Below, piece after piece: positions 28,437 to 36,868 of a stretch of DNA of 64,000 nt. Numbering within the stretch: position 1 is the first letter of the stretch; each line of letters starts with the position of its first letter. The DNA is taken from contig NZ_CP012268.1 in the NCBI RefSeq assembly GCF_001277195.1, positions 3,100,001-3,164,000 of the forward strand, read 5' to 3'. The stretch comes from Cronobacter muytjensii ATCC 51329 (GTDB taxonomy: Bacteria; Pseudomonadota; Gammaproteobacteria; Enterobacterales; Enterobacteriaceae). A model generated the notes under the pieces. That model was not told where the DNA came from and did not search any database. It was given only the letters and a program-made list of their open reading frames with translations. Position numbers and translations under genes: made by a program.

Positions 28437-29252
28437 ATGTCTTTCAAATTTAAAACCTTTGCGGCAGTGGGCGCCCTGCTCGGCACGCTGGCTCTGGCAG
28501 GTTGCGGTCAGGAAGAAAAAGATCCGAACCATATTAAAGTGGGCGTGATTGTGGGTGCGGAACAACAGGTCGCTGAAGTCGCCAAAAAAGTGGCGAAAGA
28601 CAAATATGGTCTGGACGTCGAGCTGGTGACCTTTAACGACTACGTGCTGCCGAACGAAGCGCTGAGTAAAGGCGATATCGACGCGAATGCTTTCCAGCAC
28701 AAACCGTATCTGGATCAGCAGATCAAAGACCGTGGCTATAAACTGGTTTCCGTCGGTAACACCTTCGTTTACCCGATTGCCGGTTACTCCCGCAAAATCA
28801 AATCGCTGGAAGAGCTGCAACCAGGTGCGCAGATTGCTGTACCGAACGATCCGACCAACCTTGGCCGTTCCCTGTTGCTGCTGCAGAAAGTGGGCCTGAT
28901 TAAGCTGAAAGACGATATTGGCCTGCTGCCGACCGTACTGGATATCACTGAAAACCCGAAAAACCTGAAAATTGTCGAGCTGGAAGCGCCGCAGCTGCCG
29001 CGCTCGCTGGATGACGATCAGATTGCTCTGGCGGTCATCAACACCACTTACGCCAGCCAGATCAACCTGACGCCAGCCAAAGACGGCATCTTTGTCGAAG
29101 ATAAAGACTCACCGTACGTAAACATGATCGTAACCCGCGAAGACAACAAAGACGCGGAAAACGTGAAGAAATTCGTTCAGGCTTATCAGTCTGACGAAGT
29201 AAGCGAGGCGGCGAACAAAGTCTTTAACGGCGGCGCGGTTAAAGGCTGGTAA
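28437..29252 (+). CDS. metQ: Methionine-binding lipoprotein
   Basis: 271 aa from the second ATG at 28437: AAGGA at 28426-28430 is directly adjacent to the first ATG (28431) but 6 nt from the second, which matches the E. coli start. The lipobox LALAGC gives lipidated Cys23. The NlpA-family body holds VGVIVGAEQQVAEVAKKVAK and DANAFQHKPYLDQQIKDRGY. It captures methionine in the periplasm and delivers it to MetNI. A terminator follows. Confidence 0.97.
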   Translation: MSFKFKTFAAVGALLGTLALAGCGQEEKDPNHIKVGVIVGAEQQVAEVAKKVAKDKYGLDVELVTFNDYVLPNEALSKGDIDANAFQHKPYLDQQIKDRGYKLVSVGNTFVYPIAGYSRKIKSLEELQPGAQIAVPNDPTNLGRSLLLLQKVGLIKLKDDIGLLPTVLDITENPKNLKIVELEAPQLPRSLDDDQIALAVINTTYASQINLTPAKDGIFVEDKDSPYVNMIVTREDNKDAENVKKFVQAYQSDEVSEAANKVFNGGAVKGW

Positions 29253-29284
29253 GCCGGTTTTGCTATCATTGCTACTAATTTCAG

Positions 29285-29310
29285 GACGGGCTTAAGCCCG
29301 TCTTGTTATT
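29285..29310 (+). terminator. Terminator after metNIQ
   Basis: An 18-bp perfect palindrome GACGGGCTTAAGCCCGTC (29285-29302) followed by TTGTTATTTCT, 32 bp after the metQ stop. Confidence 0.85.
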
Positions 29311-29364
29311 TCTGCAAGCTCCTGATTCAATAAGCCACGTTTTTATCACCGACGAGGAATTATT

Positions 29365-29769
29365 ATGCGTGCTTTACCGATCTGTCTTTTAGCATTCATC
29401 CTGAGCGGCTGTTCCGTGCTAAGCAGATCCCCTGTAGAACCTGCTCAAAGCACCACGTCGCCGCAAAAATCTGAACCTGTTCGCCCCAAAACGGTTCGCC
29501 CTGCGCCGGTAAAAATCTATACCAATGCGGCGGATCTGGTTGGCAAGCCCTTCCGCGATCTGGGCGAAGTGAGCGGCGAATCTTGCCAGGCTTCTAACCA
29601 GGACTCTCCGCCGAATATCCCGACAGCACGCAAGCGCCTGCAGATCAACGCCTCGAAAATGAAAGCGAACGCCGTTCTGCTGCATAGCTGTGAAGTGACC
29701 AGCGGCACGCCGGGCTGCTACCGTCAGGCCGTCTGCGTAGGCTCCGCCCTTAGCGTTCCGACCAAATGA
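29365..29769 (+). CDS. rcsF: RcsF, outer-membrane lipoprotein sensor of the Rcs phosphorelay
   Basis: 134 aa as in E. coli. The signal peptide ends in lipobox LSGC (Cys16), followed by a Pro/Lys-rich linker (about residues 20-50). The four cysteines of the folded domain (SGESCQASNQ, LLHSCEVTSGTPGCYRQAVC) form the two non-consecutive disulfides known for the family. RcsF senses LPS and peptidoglycan damage and releases IgaA inhibition; it is threaded through BamA-OmpA complexes. bamA is also in this window. The last 4 bp overlap trmO. Confidence 0.97.
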   Translation: MRALPICLLAFILSGCSVLSRSPVEPAQSTTSPQKSEPVRPKTVRPAPVKIYTNAADLVGKPFRDLGEVSGESCQASNQDSPPNIPTARKRLQINASKMKANAVLLHSCEVTSGTPGCYRQAVCVGSALSVPTK

Positions 29770-30473
29770 CCGAATTTGCATTTGAGCAAATCGGCGTCAT
29801 CCGCTCGCCTTATAAAGAAAAATTCGCCGTCCCGCGCCAGCCAGGCCTTGTTAACAGCGCGCGCGGCGAGTTGCATCTGATAGCGCCCTATAACCAGCCC
29901 GACGCGGTGCGCGGGCTGGAAGGGTTTAGCCACATCTGGGTACTGTTCGTCTTTCATCAGACGATGGAAGGCGGCTGGCGCCCCACCGTGCGCCCGCCGC
30001 GTCTTGGTGGCAATGCCCGCATGGGCGTTTTCGCGACCCGCTCAACCTTTCGCCCGAATCCCGTCGGCATGTCGCTGGTCGAGCTTCAGGGTATCCGCAC
30101 CGAGAAAGAGCATGTCATCCTGACGCTCGGCGGGCTGGATCTGGTGGACGGCACACCGGTTGTCGATATCAAGCCTTATCTGCCTTTTGCCGAAGCGTTG
30201 CCCGACGCGCGCGCAGGCTACGCCCAGCAGGCGCCGGACGCCGCAGTCCAGGTCACCTTTACCGATGAGATAACGCACGAGTTAACGCGCCTTGAGAAAC
30301 GCTACCCGATGCTGGGACGGTTCATTGGCGAGGTGCTCTCTCAGGATCCGCGTCCGGCCTACCGTAAAGAAGAAGAGATCGGCAAAAGCTACGCCGTCTG
30401 GCTGCTTGATTTCAACGTCCGCTGGCGCGTCACGCCGCAGGGCTTTGAGGTCTACGCGCTGGAGCCGCGTTAA
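29766..30473 (+). CDS. trmO: tRNA (adenine-37-N6)-methyltransferase TrmO (TsaA/YaeB)
   Basis: 235 aa as in E. coli. It methylates N6 of t6A37 in tRNA-Thr(GGU). The TsaA beta-barrel domain is marked by IGVIRSPYKEKFAVPRQPGL and GVFATRSTFRPNPVGMSLVEL, the SAM-binding and catalytic segment; DLVDGTPVVDIKPYLPFAE follows. ATGA overlap with rcsF implies coupled translation. Confidence 0.95.
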   Translation: MTEFAFEQIGVIRSPYKEKFAVPRQPGLVNSARGELHLIAPYNQPDAVRGLEGFSHIWVLFVFHQTMEGGWRPTVRPPRLGGNARMGVFATRSTFRPNPVGMSLVELQGIRTEKEHVILTLGGLDLVDGTPVVDIKPYLPFAEALPDARAGYAQQAPDAAVQVTFTDEITHELTRLEKRYPMLGRFIGEVLSQDPRPAYRKEEEIGKSYAVWLLDFNVRWRVTPQGFEVYALEPR

Positions 30474-30583
30474 TTTCTTGAGCCTCTCTTTTGGCCGCCC
30501 TTTCTCGCTGGTACACTAAACCACTTTTTTGTGTCAGGCTTTAGCGTGCCTGAATTCACACGTTCAAACGGAACCGTAACAAC

Positions 30584-32302
30584 ATGCGTACTAGCCAATA
30601 TCTGCTCTCCACTCTGAAGGAGACACCTGCCGACGCGGAGGTTATCAGCCACCAGCTGATGCTGCGCGCCGGGATGATCCGCAAGCTGGCCTCCGGGTTA
30701 TACACCTGGCTGCCGACCGGCCTGCGCGTCCTGAAAAAAGTCGAAAACATCGTGCGTGAAGAGATGAACAACGCCGGTGCTATCGAGGTGTCGATGCCAG
30801 TGGTTCAGCCTGCTGAACTGTGGCAGGAGAGCGGCCGCTGGGAGCAGTACGGCCCGGAACTGCTGCGTTTTGTCGATCGCGGCGATCGCGCGTTCGTCCT
30901 CGGCCCGACGCATGAAGAAGTCATCACCGATCTTATCCGCAACGAGCTGAGCTCTTATAAACAGCTGCCGCTCAACTTCTTCCAGATCCAGACTAAATTT
31001 CGCGACGAAGTGCGCCCGCGCTTTGGCGTGATGCGCTCGCGCGAATTCCTGATGAAAGATGCTTACTCTTTCCACACCTCTCAGGAGTCGCTGCAGCAGA
31101 CGTACGACGCGATGTATGAAGCCTACAGCAAAATCTTCAGCCGCATGGGTCTCGATTTCCGTCCGGTGCAGGCCGATACCGGCTCGATTGGCGGTAGCGC
31201 GTCCCATGAGTTCCAGGTGCTGGCGCAGAGCGGCGAGGACGATATCGTCTTCTCTGACACGTCCGACTACGCAGCGAACATAGAATTTGCCGAAGCCGTT
31301 GCGCCGGCAACCCCGCGCGCCGCAGCGACGCAGGAAATGACGCTGGTCGACACGCCAAACGCGAAAACCATCGCCGAGCTGGTTGAGCAGTTCAACCTGC
31401 CGATTGAGAAAACGGTGAAAACCCTGCTGGTTAAAGCGACCGAAGGCAGCGCTTCTCCGCTGGTCGCCCTGCTGGTACGCGGCGATCACGAGCTGAACGA
31501 CGTGAAAGCGGAAAAACTGCCGCAGGTGGCAAGCCCGCTGACGTTCGCGACCGAAGCGGAAATCCGTGCCGCGGTGAACGCGGGTCCCGGTTCTCTCGGC
31601 CCGGTAAACATGCCGGTTCCGGTGATTATCGACCGCAGCGTCGCCGTGATGAGCGATTTCGCGGCAGGCGCCAACATCGACGGTAAGCACTATTTCGGCA
31701 TCAACTGGGACCGCGATGTCGCGACGCCTGTCGTCGCCGATATTCGTAACGTCGTTGCCGGCGATCCAAGCCCGGATGGCCAGGGAACGCTGCTTATCAA
31801 GCGCGGTATCGAAGTGGGTCATATTTTCCAGCTGGGCACCAAATACTCCGACGCGCTGAAAGCCTCTGTTCAGGGCGAAGATGGCCGCAACCAGATCCTG
31901 ACCATGGGCTGCTACGGCATCGGGGTGACGCGCGTGGTGGCAGCGGCAATTGAGCAGAACCACGACGATCGCGGCATCGTCTGGCCGGACGCGATCGCGC
32001 CGTTCCAGGTCGCCATTTTGCCGATGAACATGCACAAATCCTTCCGCGTGCAGGAACTGGCCGAGAAGCTCTACACTGAACTGCGCGCCAAAGGCATCGA
32101 CGTGCTGATGGATGACCGTAAAGAGCGTCCGGGCGTCATGTTCGCCGATATGGAACTCATCGGTATTCCGCACACGGTGGTTATCGGCGACCGCAACCTC
32201 GACAACGACGAGATTGAGTACAAATACCGTCGTGACGGCGAGAAGAAGATGATCAAAACCAGCGATATCCTGGATTACCTGGTGACGAACGTGAAGCGCT
32301 AA
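30584..32302 (+). CDS. proS: Prolyl-tRNA synthetase
   Basis: 572 aa, the bacterial-type class II ProRS with an inserted editing domain. Motif 1 region is VREEMNNAGAIEVSMPVVQP, motif 2 FRDEVRPRFGVMRSREFLMK, and the editing domain spans about residues 225-405. Motif 3 is MGCYGIGVTRVVAAAIEQ. The C-terminal anticodon-binding domain contains RPGVMFADMELIGIPH. It charges tRNA-Pro and hydrolyses Ala-tRNA-Pro. Confidence 0.98.
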   Translation: MRTSQYLLSTLKETPADAEVISHQLMLRAGMIRKLASGLYTWLPTGLRVLKKVENIVREEMNNAGAIEVSMPVVQPAELWQESGRWEQYGPELLRFVDRGDRAFVLGPTHEEVITDLIRNELSSYKQLPLNFFQIQTKFRDEVRPRFGVMRSREFLMKDAYSFHTSQESLQQTYDAMYEAYSKIFSRMGLDFRPVQADTGSIGGSASHEFQVLAQSGEDDIVFSDTSDYAANIEFAEAVAPATPRAAATQEMTLVDTPNAKTIAELVEQFNLPIEKTVKTLLVKATEGSASPLVALLVRGDHELNDVKAEKLPQVASPLTFATEAEIRAAVNAGPGSLGPVNMPVPVIIDRSVAVMSDFAAGANIDGKHYFGINWDRDVATPVVADIRNVVAGDPSPDGQGTLLIKRGIEVGHIFQLGTKYSDALKASVQGEDGRNQILTMGCYGIGVTRVVAAAIEQNHDDRGIVWPDAIAPFQVAILPMNMHKSFRVQELAEKLYTELRAKGIDVLMDDRKERPGVMFADMELIGIPHTVVIGDRNLDNDEIEYKYRRDGEKKMIKTSDILDYLVTNVKR

Positions 32303-32321
32303 GCGCCTTTGCACTTCGCAT

Positions 32322-32352
32322 AAAAAAGGCCCTCGGTTGAGGGCCTTTTTTT
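32322..32352 (+). terminator. Bidirectional terminator between proS and nlpE
   Basis: Stem AAAAAAGGCCCTC with GAGGGCCTTTTTTT and GGTT loop, 20 bp after the proS stop and 12 bp beyond the convergent nlpE stop. A- and T-runs on both sides allow function in both directions. Confidence 0.92.
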
Positions 32353-32363
32353 ATCCGCATCGG

Positions 32364-33053
32364 TTACGGATTGTCGCAGTCTTTGCCGGGCTTAAACGCC
32401 ACTTTGCGGTCGGCTACCAGCCGCTTTTGCGCCGTACCGTTCGCCGGATCCACGGTCATACTGAAATGCGCTTCCACCACCAGTAACACGGGTTTTTCGC
32501 GCACGACCGGGTCATCGTGTGCGAGCACCGCGTGATTCGCTACGGCGGACTGCCGTCCGGTCGCGCAGTCGGTAAACGTCGCGGCATTTCTGTCTTGCTG
32601 ATACATCCCGGTCATAGTCATCGGCGTCACCGGCAGCGGATCGCTTACGGGCTCAAGGCGATAATTGAGCGACGATTCGATGGCGTGGCCTTCAGTATCA
32701 AGCATCTCCAGCGCCTCGCCCCGGGCGCGGAAATAGTGTTTATCGCCCTCGCTGTCTGTCAGAACCAGTTTATCCGCCGTACGCGCCCAGGTGCCGTAAG
32801 AGGCGAATTCCGCCTGCCCTTTCGCGCCCTGATAGTGCTGATTCATCACCCAGGTGCCGTCTTTTTCTAAAAATAGCGCCGTTTCGATACCTTCGCAGTC
32901 GGCGCAGGGCAGTACGCCTTTCCAGCTCTGCTGCATCGGTTTTAACTCCGCCGCGCTGGTTGGCGCTAAGGTTTGCATTTCCGCCCGGTTATTACAGCCC
33001 AACAGCGAAAACAGGCTCAGAGCCGCCGCTGCGCAAAAAATGATTTTTTTCAC
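32364..33053 (-). CDS. nlpE: NlpE (CutF), outer-membrane lipoprotein that signals to Cpx
   Basis: 229 aa (236 in E. coli), from a GTG at 33053 after AAGGA. The lipobox LLGC gives Cys20. The N-terminal domain carries the CxxC PCADCEG motif (about residues 50-55). The C-terminal domain has the cysteine pair FTDCATG and KDCDNP, whose disulfide state is monitored by Cpx signalling in E. coli. NlpE activates CpxA on surface contact and lipoprotein-trafficking stress. Confidence 0.93.
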   Translation of the reverse strand: MKKIIFCAAAALSLFSLLGCNNRAEMQTLAPTSAAELKPMQQSWKGVLPCADCEGIETALFLEKDGTWVMNQHYQGAKGQAEFASYGTWARTADKLVLTDSEGDKHYFRARGEALEMLDTEGHAIESSLNYRLEPVSDPLPVTPMTMTGMYQQDRNAATFTDCATGRQSAVANHAVLAHDDPVVREKPVLLVVEAHFSMTVDPANGTAQKRLVADRKVAFKPGKDCDNP

Positions 33054-33081
33054 CGTATTTCCTTATCGTTCGGGTGTGCTT

Positions 33082-33504
33082 TTAATCCGGCATACCGCGC
33101 ACTTTCCCCCGCAGGGCTTTCGTGGCGGATTTATGGGTTTTCGCCTCCAGACGACGCACTTTCGATGCGCGCGTAGGGCGAGTCTCCTTTCGACGCTTTT
33201 GCGTGGCGGTAAGTTCCCTGACCAGCATCACCAGACGCGCCAGCGCCGCTTCGCGATTCATCTCCTGGCTGCGATACTCCTGCGCCTTGATAACGACCAC
33301 GCCTTCCGCCGTAATCAGATGATGGCTCGCCGAGAGCAGGCGCGCTTTCCACTCCTCCGGCAGGCTGGAGGCAGTAATATCAAACCGCAAATGAATAGCC
33401 GTGGAGCTTTTATTCACGTGCTGCCCCCCCGCGCCCTGCGCGCGAATGGCGCTGAACGTCACTTCGTCATCGGGCACCGCCACGTTTCGTGAAAACGTAA
33501 TCAT
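33082..33504 (-). CDS. arfB: ArfB (YaeJ), alternative ribosome-rescue peptidyl-tRNA hydrolase
   Basis: 140 aa as in E. coli. The release-factor GGQ motif is in GAGGQHVNKSSTAIHLRFDI (about residues 25-30). A basic C-terminal tail (KRRKETRPTRASKVRRLEAK) inserts into the empty mRNA channel of stalled ribosomes. Its ATG overlaps the yaeQ stop (ATGA), so the two are co-translated, as in E. coli. Confidence 0.96.
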   Translation of the reverse strand: MITFSRNVAVPDDEVTFSAIRAQGAGGQHVNKSSTAIHLRFDITASSLPEEWKARLLSASHHLITAEGVVVIKAQEYRSQEMNREAALARLVMLVRELTATQKRRKETRPTRASKVRRLEAKTHKSATKALRGKVRGMPD

Positions 33505-34046
33505 GCCGTGGCGTGCCAGACGGTAGGATGCAGCTCCAGATTCTGCTGCGTGTCGGACAGCCAGATAACGCCTTCCTGCAGCGTCGCCTGCAGCGTCATG
33601 GTGCGCTCCGCCAGCGCGCTCAGCTGTGCGAGCTGTTCATCGTTGATATACCAGATAGTCAGGTTTTTGTACTGCTTAAGCTTATCCTGACTCTGCTGCC
33701 ACCATACCTGCGCGGCGCGGTCATTATAGGTAAACAGCGCCACCTGCTGCGACTGGCTCACCGCCTTCTTGAGACGCCGCTCTTCCGGCAACCCCAGTTC
33801 AATCCAGAGGTCGATGCCGAGGTGATCGTTGCGCAGCCAGATTTCCGGCTCGTCGTCGGCGCACAGGCCGCGGGTGAACTGCAACCGCTCGTCGGCGTAC
33901 ATCATCCAGGCCAGCAGGCGCAGCATCATCCGCTCCTGCGTTTCCGAAGGATGACGCGCCAGCGTCAGGTTGATGTCGAGAAACTGCTGCCGGTCGAGAT
34001 CGGCTACATTGACCGCCGCTTTATAAATGGTTGCTTTTAACGCCAT
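33501..34046 (-). CDS. yaeQ: YaeQ family protein (PD-(D/E)XK-like fold)
   Basis: 181 aa from the ATG at 34046 (MALKATIYKAAVNVADLDRQ) preceded by AGGGGG; the frame stays open for 21 more codons without support. Conserved family blocks are ERMMLRLLAWMMYADERLQF and HLGIDLWIELGLPEERRLKKA. The fold is a variant of the PD-(D/E)XK nuclease superfamily; the Salmonella homologue was reported to compensate for loss of RfaH. The function is not established. Confidence 0.9.
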   Translation of the reverse strand: MALKATIYKAAVNVADLDRQQFLDINLTLARHPSETQERMMLRLLAWMMYADERLQFTRGLCADDEPEIWLRNDHLGIDLWIELGLPEERRLKKAVSQSQQVALFTYNDRAAQVWWQQSQDKLKQYKNLTIWYINDEQLAQLSALAERTMTLQATLQEGVIWLSDTQQNLELHPTVWHATA

Positions 34047-34152
34047 AGGGCCCCCTGAAAAGTTGGGGGGTATTGTAGCCCAATCCGCGCCGGCTGGCTG
34101 CCGATTCAAGCGGAGCGCGGCAGGCTCGTGCGCGCTCGCGCTATGGCTCTGA

Positions 34153-34169
34153 TGACTATGGTATAGTCA
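34153..34169. promoter_or_regulatory. Palindrome in the yaeQ-yaeP divergent region
   Basis: TGACTAT-GGT-ATAGTCA, 7-bp perfect arms with a 3-bp centre. It contains TATAGT (34162-34167), which could be a -10 element for yaeP-rof. It lies in the 206-bp gap (34,047-34,252) between divergent yaeQ and yaeP and may be an operator. No other gene is seen in that gap. Confidence 0.4.
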
Positions 34170-34252
34170 CCTTGCTAAACAGAGTTTAACTACGTAGGCT
34201 TAGACTTGCATCCCGCGGTGAAGTCTGTCGTCAGGCTCTGACAGGAGGGCAT

Positions 34253-34453
34253 GTGGATAAATATTGTGAATTAATACGACAGCGCTATTCGCAGATAGCC
34301 AGCGGCGAGCTCGGGTACATTCCCGACGCGCTGGGCTGCGTATTAAGGGTTCTGAATGAGGTGGCCTCAGATGAAGCCCTTTCAGAGTCGGTCAGGGAAC
34401 AGGCGGCGTATGCTGCCGCGAACTTACTGGTGAGCGATTATGTCAATGAATGA
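34253..34453 (+). CDS. yaeP: YaeP, small protein of unknown function
   Basis: 66 aa, the E. coli length and closely similar (MDKYCELIRQRYSQIASGEL; ends LLVSDYVNE). GTG start at 34253, four bases after AGGAGG. A tempting ATG at 34251 is out of frame. It is acidic and predicted helical; the function is unknown. It overlaps rof by 14 bp, so rof is translationally coupled to it. Confidence 0.93.
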   Translation: MDKYCELIRQRYSQIASGELGYIPDALGCVLRVLNEVASDEALSESVREQAAYAAANLLVSDYVNE

Positions 34454-34700
34454 TGCCTATCAACCCATCAACTGCGATGACTATGACAACCTCGAGCTCG
34501 CCTGCCAGCATCATCTTTTACTGACGCTGGAACTGAAAAGCGGCGAGGTCATTAAGGCCAAAGCGCAGGATCTGGTTTCACGCAAAAACGTCGAATATTT
34601 AGTTGCCGATGAAGCCGGTGCCGTACGCGAATTGCGTCTCGATAAAATCGCCAGCTTCAGCCATCCACAAATCGGCACGGTCGTCGTCAGCGAATCCTGA
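34440..34700 (+). CDS. rof: Rof (YaeO), Rho transcription-termination inhibitor
   Basis: 86 aa, nearly identical to E. coli Rof, with an Sm-like fold. It binds the Rho primary RNA-binding site and blocks RNA loading (established). Acidic surface residues are visible in NCDDYDNLELACQHH. Its start lies inside yaeP and a strong terminator follows 22 bp after the stop. Confidence 0.95.
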   Translation: MSMNDAYQPINCDDYDNLELACQHHLLLTLELKSGEVIKAKAQDLVSRKNVEYLVADEAGAVRELRLDKIASFSHPQIGTVVVSES

Positions 34701-34721
34701 CGCGCGCTCCACCTGCACAAC

Positions 34722-34748
34722 GGGCAGCCCTGAGGCTGCCCTTTTTTA
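34722..34748 (+). terminator. Terminator after rof
   Basis: An 8-bp perfect stem (GGGCAGCC at 34722-34729 with 34734-34741), CTGA loop, then six T residues. The T-run overlaps the 3' end of the convergent cytochrome gene. Confidence 0.9.
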
Positions 34749-35060
34749 TGGTTTCTGCCCGGCGTAATACGCCGCGAGATTCGCGATATCGTCATCCGAC
34801 AGTCCGCTGACATACGCCTTCATGATCTCTGCCTGGCCGCCGCTGCGCTCGCCTTTTTTATAAGCCTGCAAGGCGTGCTCCAGATACGCCTCGTTCTGCC
34901 CCGCGAGGTTGGGGTAGAGAGGAGCGCTGGCTTTGCCCGTAGCGCCATGACAGGCGACGCACATGACCGCTTTTTCTTCGCCCGCCGCCGGGTCGCCTTT
35001 GGCCTGCGCCGTCAGGCTAAGCCCCAGCAGGCCCGCCAGCAAAATACCATGCTTATTCAT
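34746..35060 (-). CDS. Small periplasmic class I c-type cytochrome (c553-like)
   Basis: 104 aa from the ATG at 35060: AAGGAG lies 7 nt upstream, whereas the ATG at 35066 is too close. A signal peptide (MNKHGILLAGLLGLSLTAQA) is followed by one haem-binding CVACH motif (Cys34, Cys37, His38) and a likely axial Met80 in QAEIMKAYVSGLSDDD. The C-terminal helix LAAYYAGQKP is typical of the family. E. coli has no counterpart here. It overlaps the tilS stop by 8 bp and so is probably translated from the tilS mRNA. The redox partner is unknown. Confidence 0.88.
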   Translation of the reverse strand: MNKHGILLAGLLGLSLTAQAKGDPAAGEEKAVMCVACHGATGKASAPLYPNLAGQNEAYLEHALQAYKKGERSGGQAEIMKAYVSGLSDDDIANLAAYYAGQKP

Positions 35061-36381
35061 CGTCATGCTCCTTATGCCAGGCCAAAGTCCAGCCTGGTTC
35101 GTTCTGCGCCTGGCCTTCACGGGTAACAAACAGGCCGGGAGCGCAAACAGGTTGCTCATCATAAAACAGAATTGGCGTGGTTTCGCGCTGCCAGGGCGGC
35201 ACCTGGAGTTCCTGCCAGAGTTTTTTAAGCGTGCGTCCGCGATCGCGCCCGACAATATAAAGCGTGCCTGGCGCGCCGAAGCGCACCGACAGCCTTTCGC
35301 CCGGTCGGGGCGCGCGCACGCTGTCGCCCTCGCTACCAAACGTCAGCGTACCCAGCGCCTCCGGAAGCCGCAGCGGAGTGCGCGCGTCATGCCACGGGAT
35401 AACGGTCTGGCGCTGTCCGCGACGCGCTTTGATCCACCATAGCCGCCCCTGATAGCGCCGCGCTTCATTATCGCCCACTTTAAGGCGCGGGCTCGCATCT
35501 TCACGGCTTTGCGCCACTTCATCCCAGATCCGTTGCAGCGTAGCGCGGGCGGGCATCGGCGCGTTGAGCGCAGCCAGCCAGCGGCGCAGCAGCGCGGCGC
35601 GTTTGTGTTCGCTCATGCCTTCAAGCGGCGCGATGGCAAGCGTCCGTCCATCCATCAGCGCAGCCAGTTCCGGAGCCAGCAACTCATCCAGCAGCTGTTC
35701 CTGCTCACCGCACAGCTGCGCGCTGCGGGCGGCCGCCTGAGTGAAATGCGGCCAGCGCGCTTCCAGCGCAGGCAGAATGCGCAGACGTAAAAAATTGCGA
35801 TCGTAACGATCGTCCTGATTGCTTTCGTCGTCGATCCACCGAAGCTGATGACGATCTGCCCACGCCTCCAGCTGCGCACGCGGCGTGTTCAGCAGCGGTC
35901 GCAGAATGACGCTGCCCGCAAACGACAGTTCAGCAGGCATGGCCGCCAGTCCCGCCGGGCCGCTACCACGCTTGAGCGCCAGCAGCAGCGTTTCGCACTG
36001 GTCATCAAGATGCTGCGCCGTGACCAGCGCCTCGCCCGGCAGCAATGCCGCCTCAAATGCCTGATAGCGCGCGTTACGAGCCTGCGCCTCAAGACCGAGT
36101 CCGTCCTGCCCCAATTCTACGTAAGCCAGTTCAAACGGCACCTGCCAGCGATGACAGAGCGCCTGGCAGTGCGCCGCCCAGCGGTCGGCGTTCGGGCTGA
36201 TACCGTGATGCACATGTATGGCGCGCAGGCGCATCTCGGGGCAGGCCTCGCGCAGCCGCACCAGTTGATGGAGCAACACAGTAGAATCAAGCCCGCCGCT
36301 GTAGGCCACCAGCAGCTGACGTCGGCCCCGCAGGGCAGAGAGCAGAGAAGTATCCATTGCGTCGAAAGAGTGAGAAGCCAT
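35053..36381 (-). CDS. tilS: tRNA(Ile)-lysidine synthetase
   Basis: About 442 aa (432 in E. coli). The start is uncertain: I prefer ATG 36381 (MASHSFDAMDTSLL); ATG 36357 is the alternative, and neither has a strong ribosome-binding site. The PP-loop ATPase motif SGGLDSTVLLHQL is near residue 28, with VTAQHLDDQCETLLLALKRG and YDRNFLRLRILPAL further on. It makes lysidine at C34 of tRNA-Ile(CAU), switching AUG to AUA decoding. Its end overlaps the cytochrome gene. Confidence 0.95.
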   Translation of the reverse strand: MASHSFDAMDTSLLSALRGRRQLLVAYSGGLDSTVLLHQLVRLREACPEMRLRAIHVHHGISPNADRWAAHCQALCHRWQVPFELAYVELGQDGLGLEAQARNARYQAFEAALLPGEALVTAQHLDDQCETLLLALKRGSGPAGLAAMPAELSFAGSVILRPLLNTPRAQLEAWADRHQLRWIDDESNQDDRYDRNFLRLRILPALEARWPHFTQAAARSAQLCGEQEQLLDELLAPELAALMDGRTLAIAPLEGMSEHKRAALLRRWLAALNAPMPARATLQRIWDEVAQSREDASPRLKVGDNEARRYQGRLWWIKARRGQRQTVIPWHDARTPLRLPEALGTLTFGSEGDSVRAPRPGERLSVRFGAPGTLYIVGRDRGRTLKKLWQELQVPPWQRETTPILFYDEQPVCAPGLFVTREGQAQNEPGWTLAWHKEHDDE

Positions 36382-36421
36382 TGCCGGGCAACTTACCGGG
36401 CAATGGCGTCGGGAGCAAGCG

Positions 36422-36811
36422 TTACTGCTGGTAGAGCTCCAGCGGCAGGCCATCCGGGTCAGCAAAGAAGGTAAAACGTTTTCCGGTCAGCGGATCCACA
36501 CGCACCGGCTCGCATGTCACGCCACGGCTTTCCAGATACGCCGCCGCCTGGTCTACATCCTCAACGCTGAACGCGAGATGGCGCAGGCCGCAGGCTTCCG
36601 GATGACTTGGCCGCGCCGGCGGGAATGGAAACGAGAACAGCTCGATAACGTACTGGCCGTTAAGCGCCAGATCGCCCTTCCAGGAATCGCGCGCGTCGCG
36701 ATACACCTCCGACTGCAGGGTAAAGCCCAGCGTGTCGCAGTAAAACGCTTTACTGCGATGATAATCCGTCGCGATGATGGCGATATGGTGAATCTGTTTT
36801 AAACCCAGCAT
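36422..36811 (-). CDS. yaeR: YaeR, VOC-superfamily metalloprotein
   Basis: 129 aa as in E. coli. A glyoxalase/bleomycin-resistance fold: metal-ligand positions are seen in IHHIAIIATDY, ALNGQYVIELFSFP, CGLRHLAFSVEDVD and DPDGLPLELYQQ. The substrate is unknown. It follows ldcC on the same strand with a 57-bp gap and precedes tilS. Confidence 0.93.
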   Translation of the reverse strand: MLGLKQIHHIAIIATDYHRSKAFYCDTLGFTLQSEVYRDARDSWKGDLALNGQYVIELFSFPFPPARPSHPEACGLRHLAFSVEDVDQAAAYLESRGVTCEPVRVDPLTGKRFTFFADPDGLPLELYQQ

Positions 36812-36868
36812 AATCCCTCCTTATGATTGTCTGGCACGTTACTGAGCCTGGTGCGGCAAAACAAGGGG

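Noticed and set aside
30698..32314. A 538-codon antisense open frame over proS
   Set aside because: It is a compositional shadow of proS, which is unambiguous on the plus strand.
35061..35339. N-terminal extension of the cytochrome to 197 aa
   Set aside because: It would lie antiframe inside tilS and bury the signal peptide; the start at 35060 has a Shine-Dalgarno sequence and begins with a proper signal sequence.
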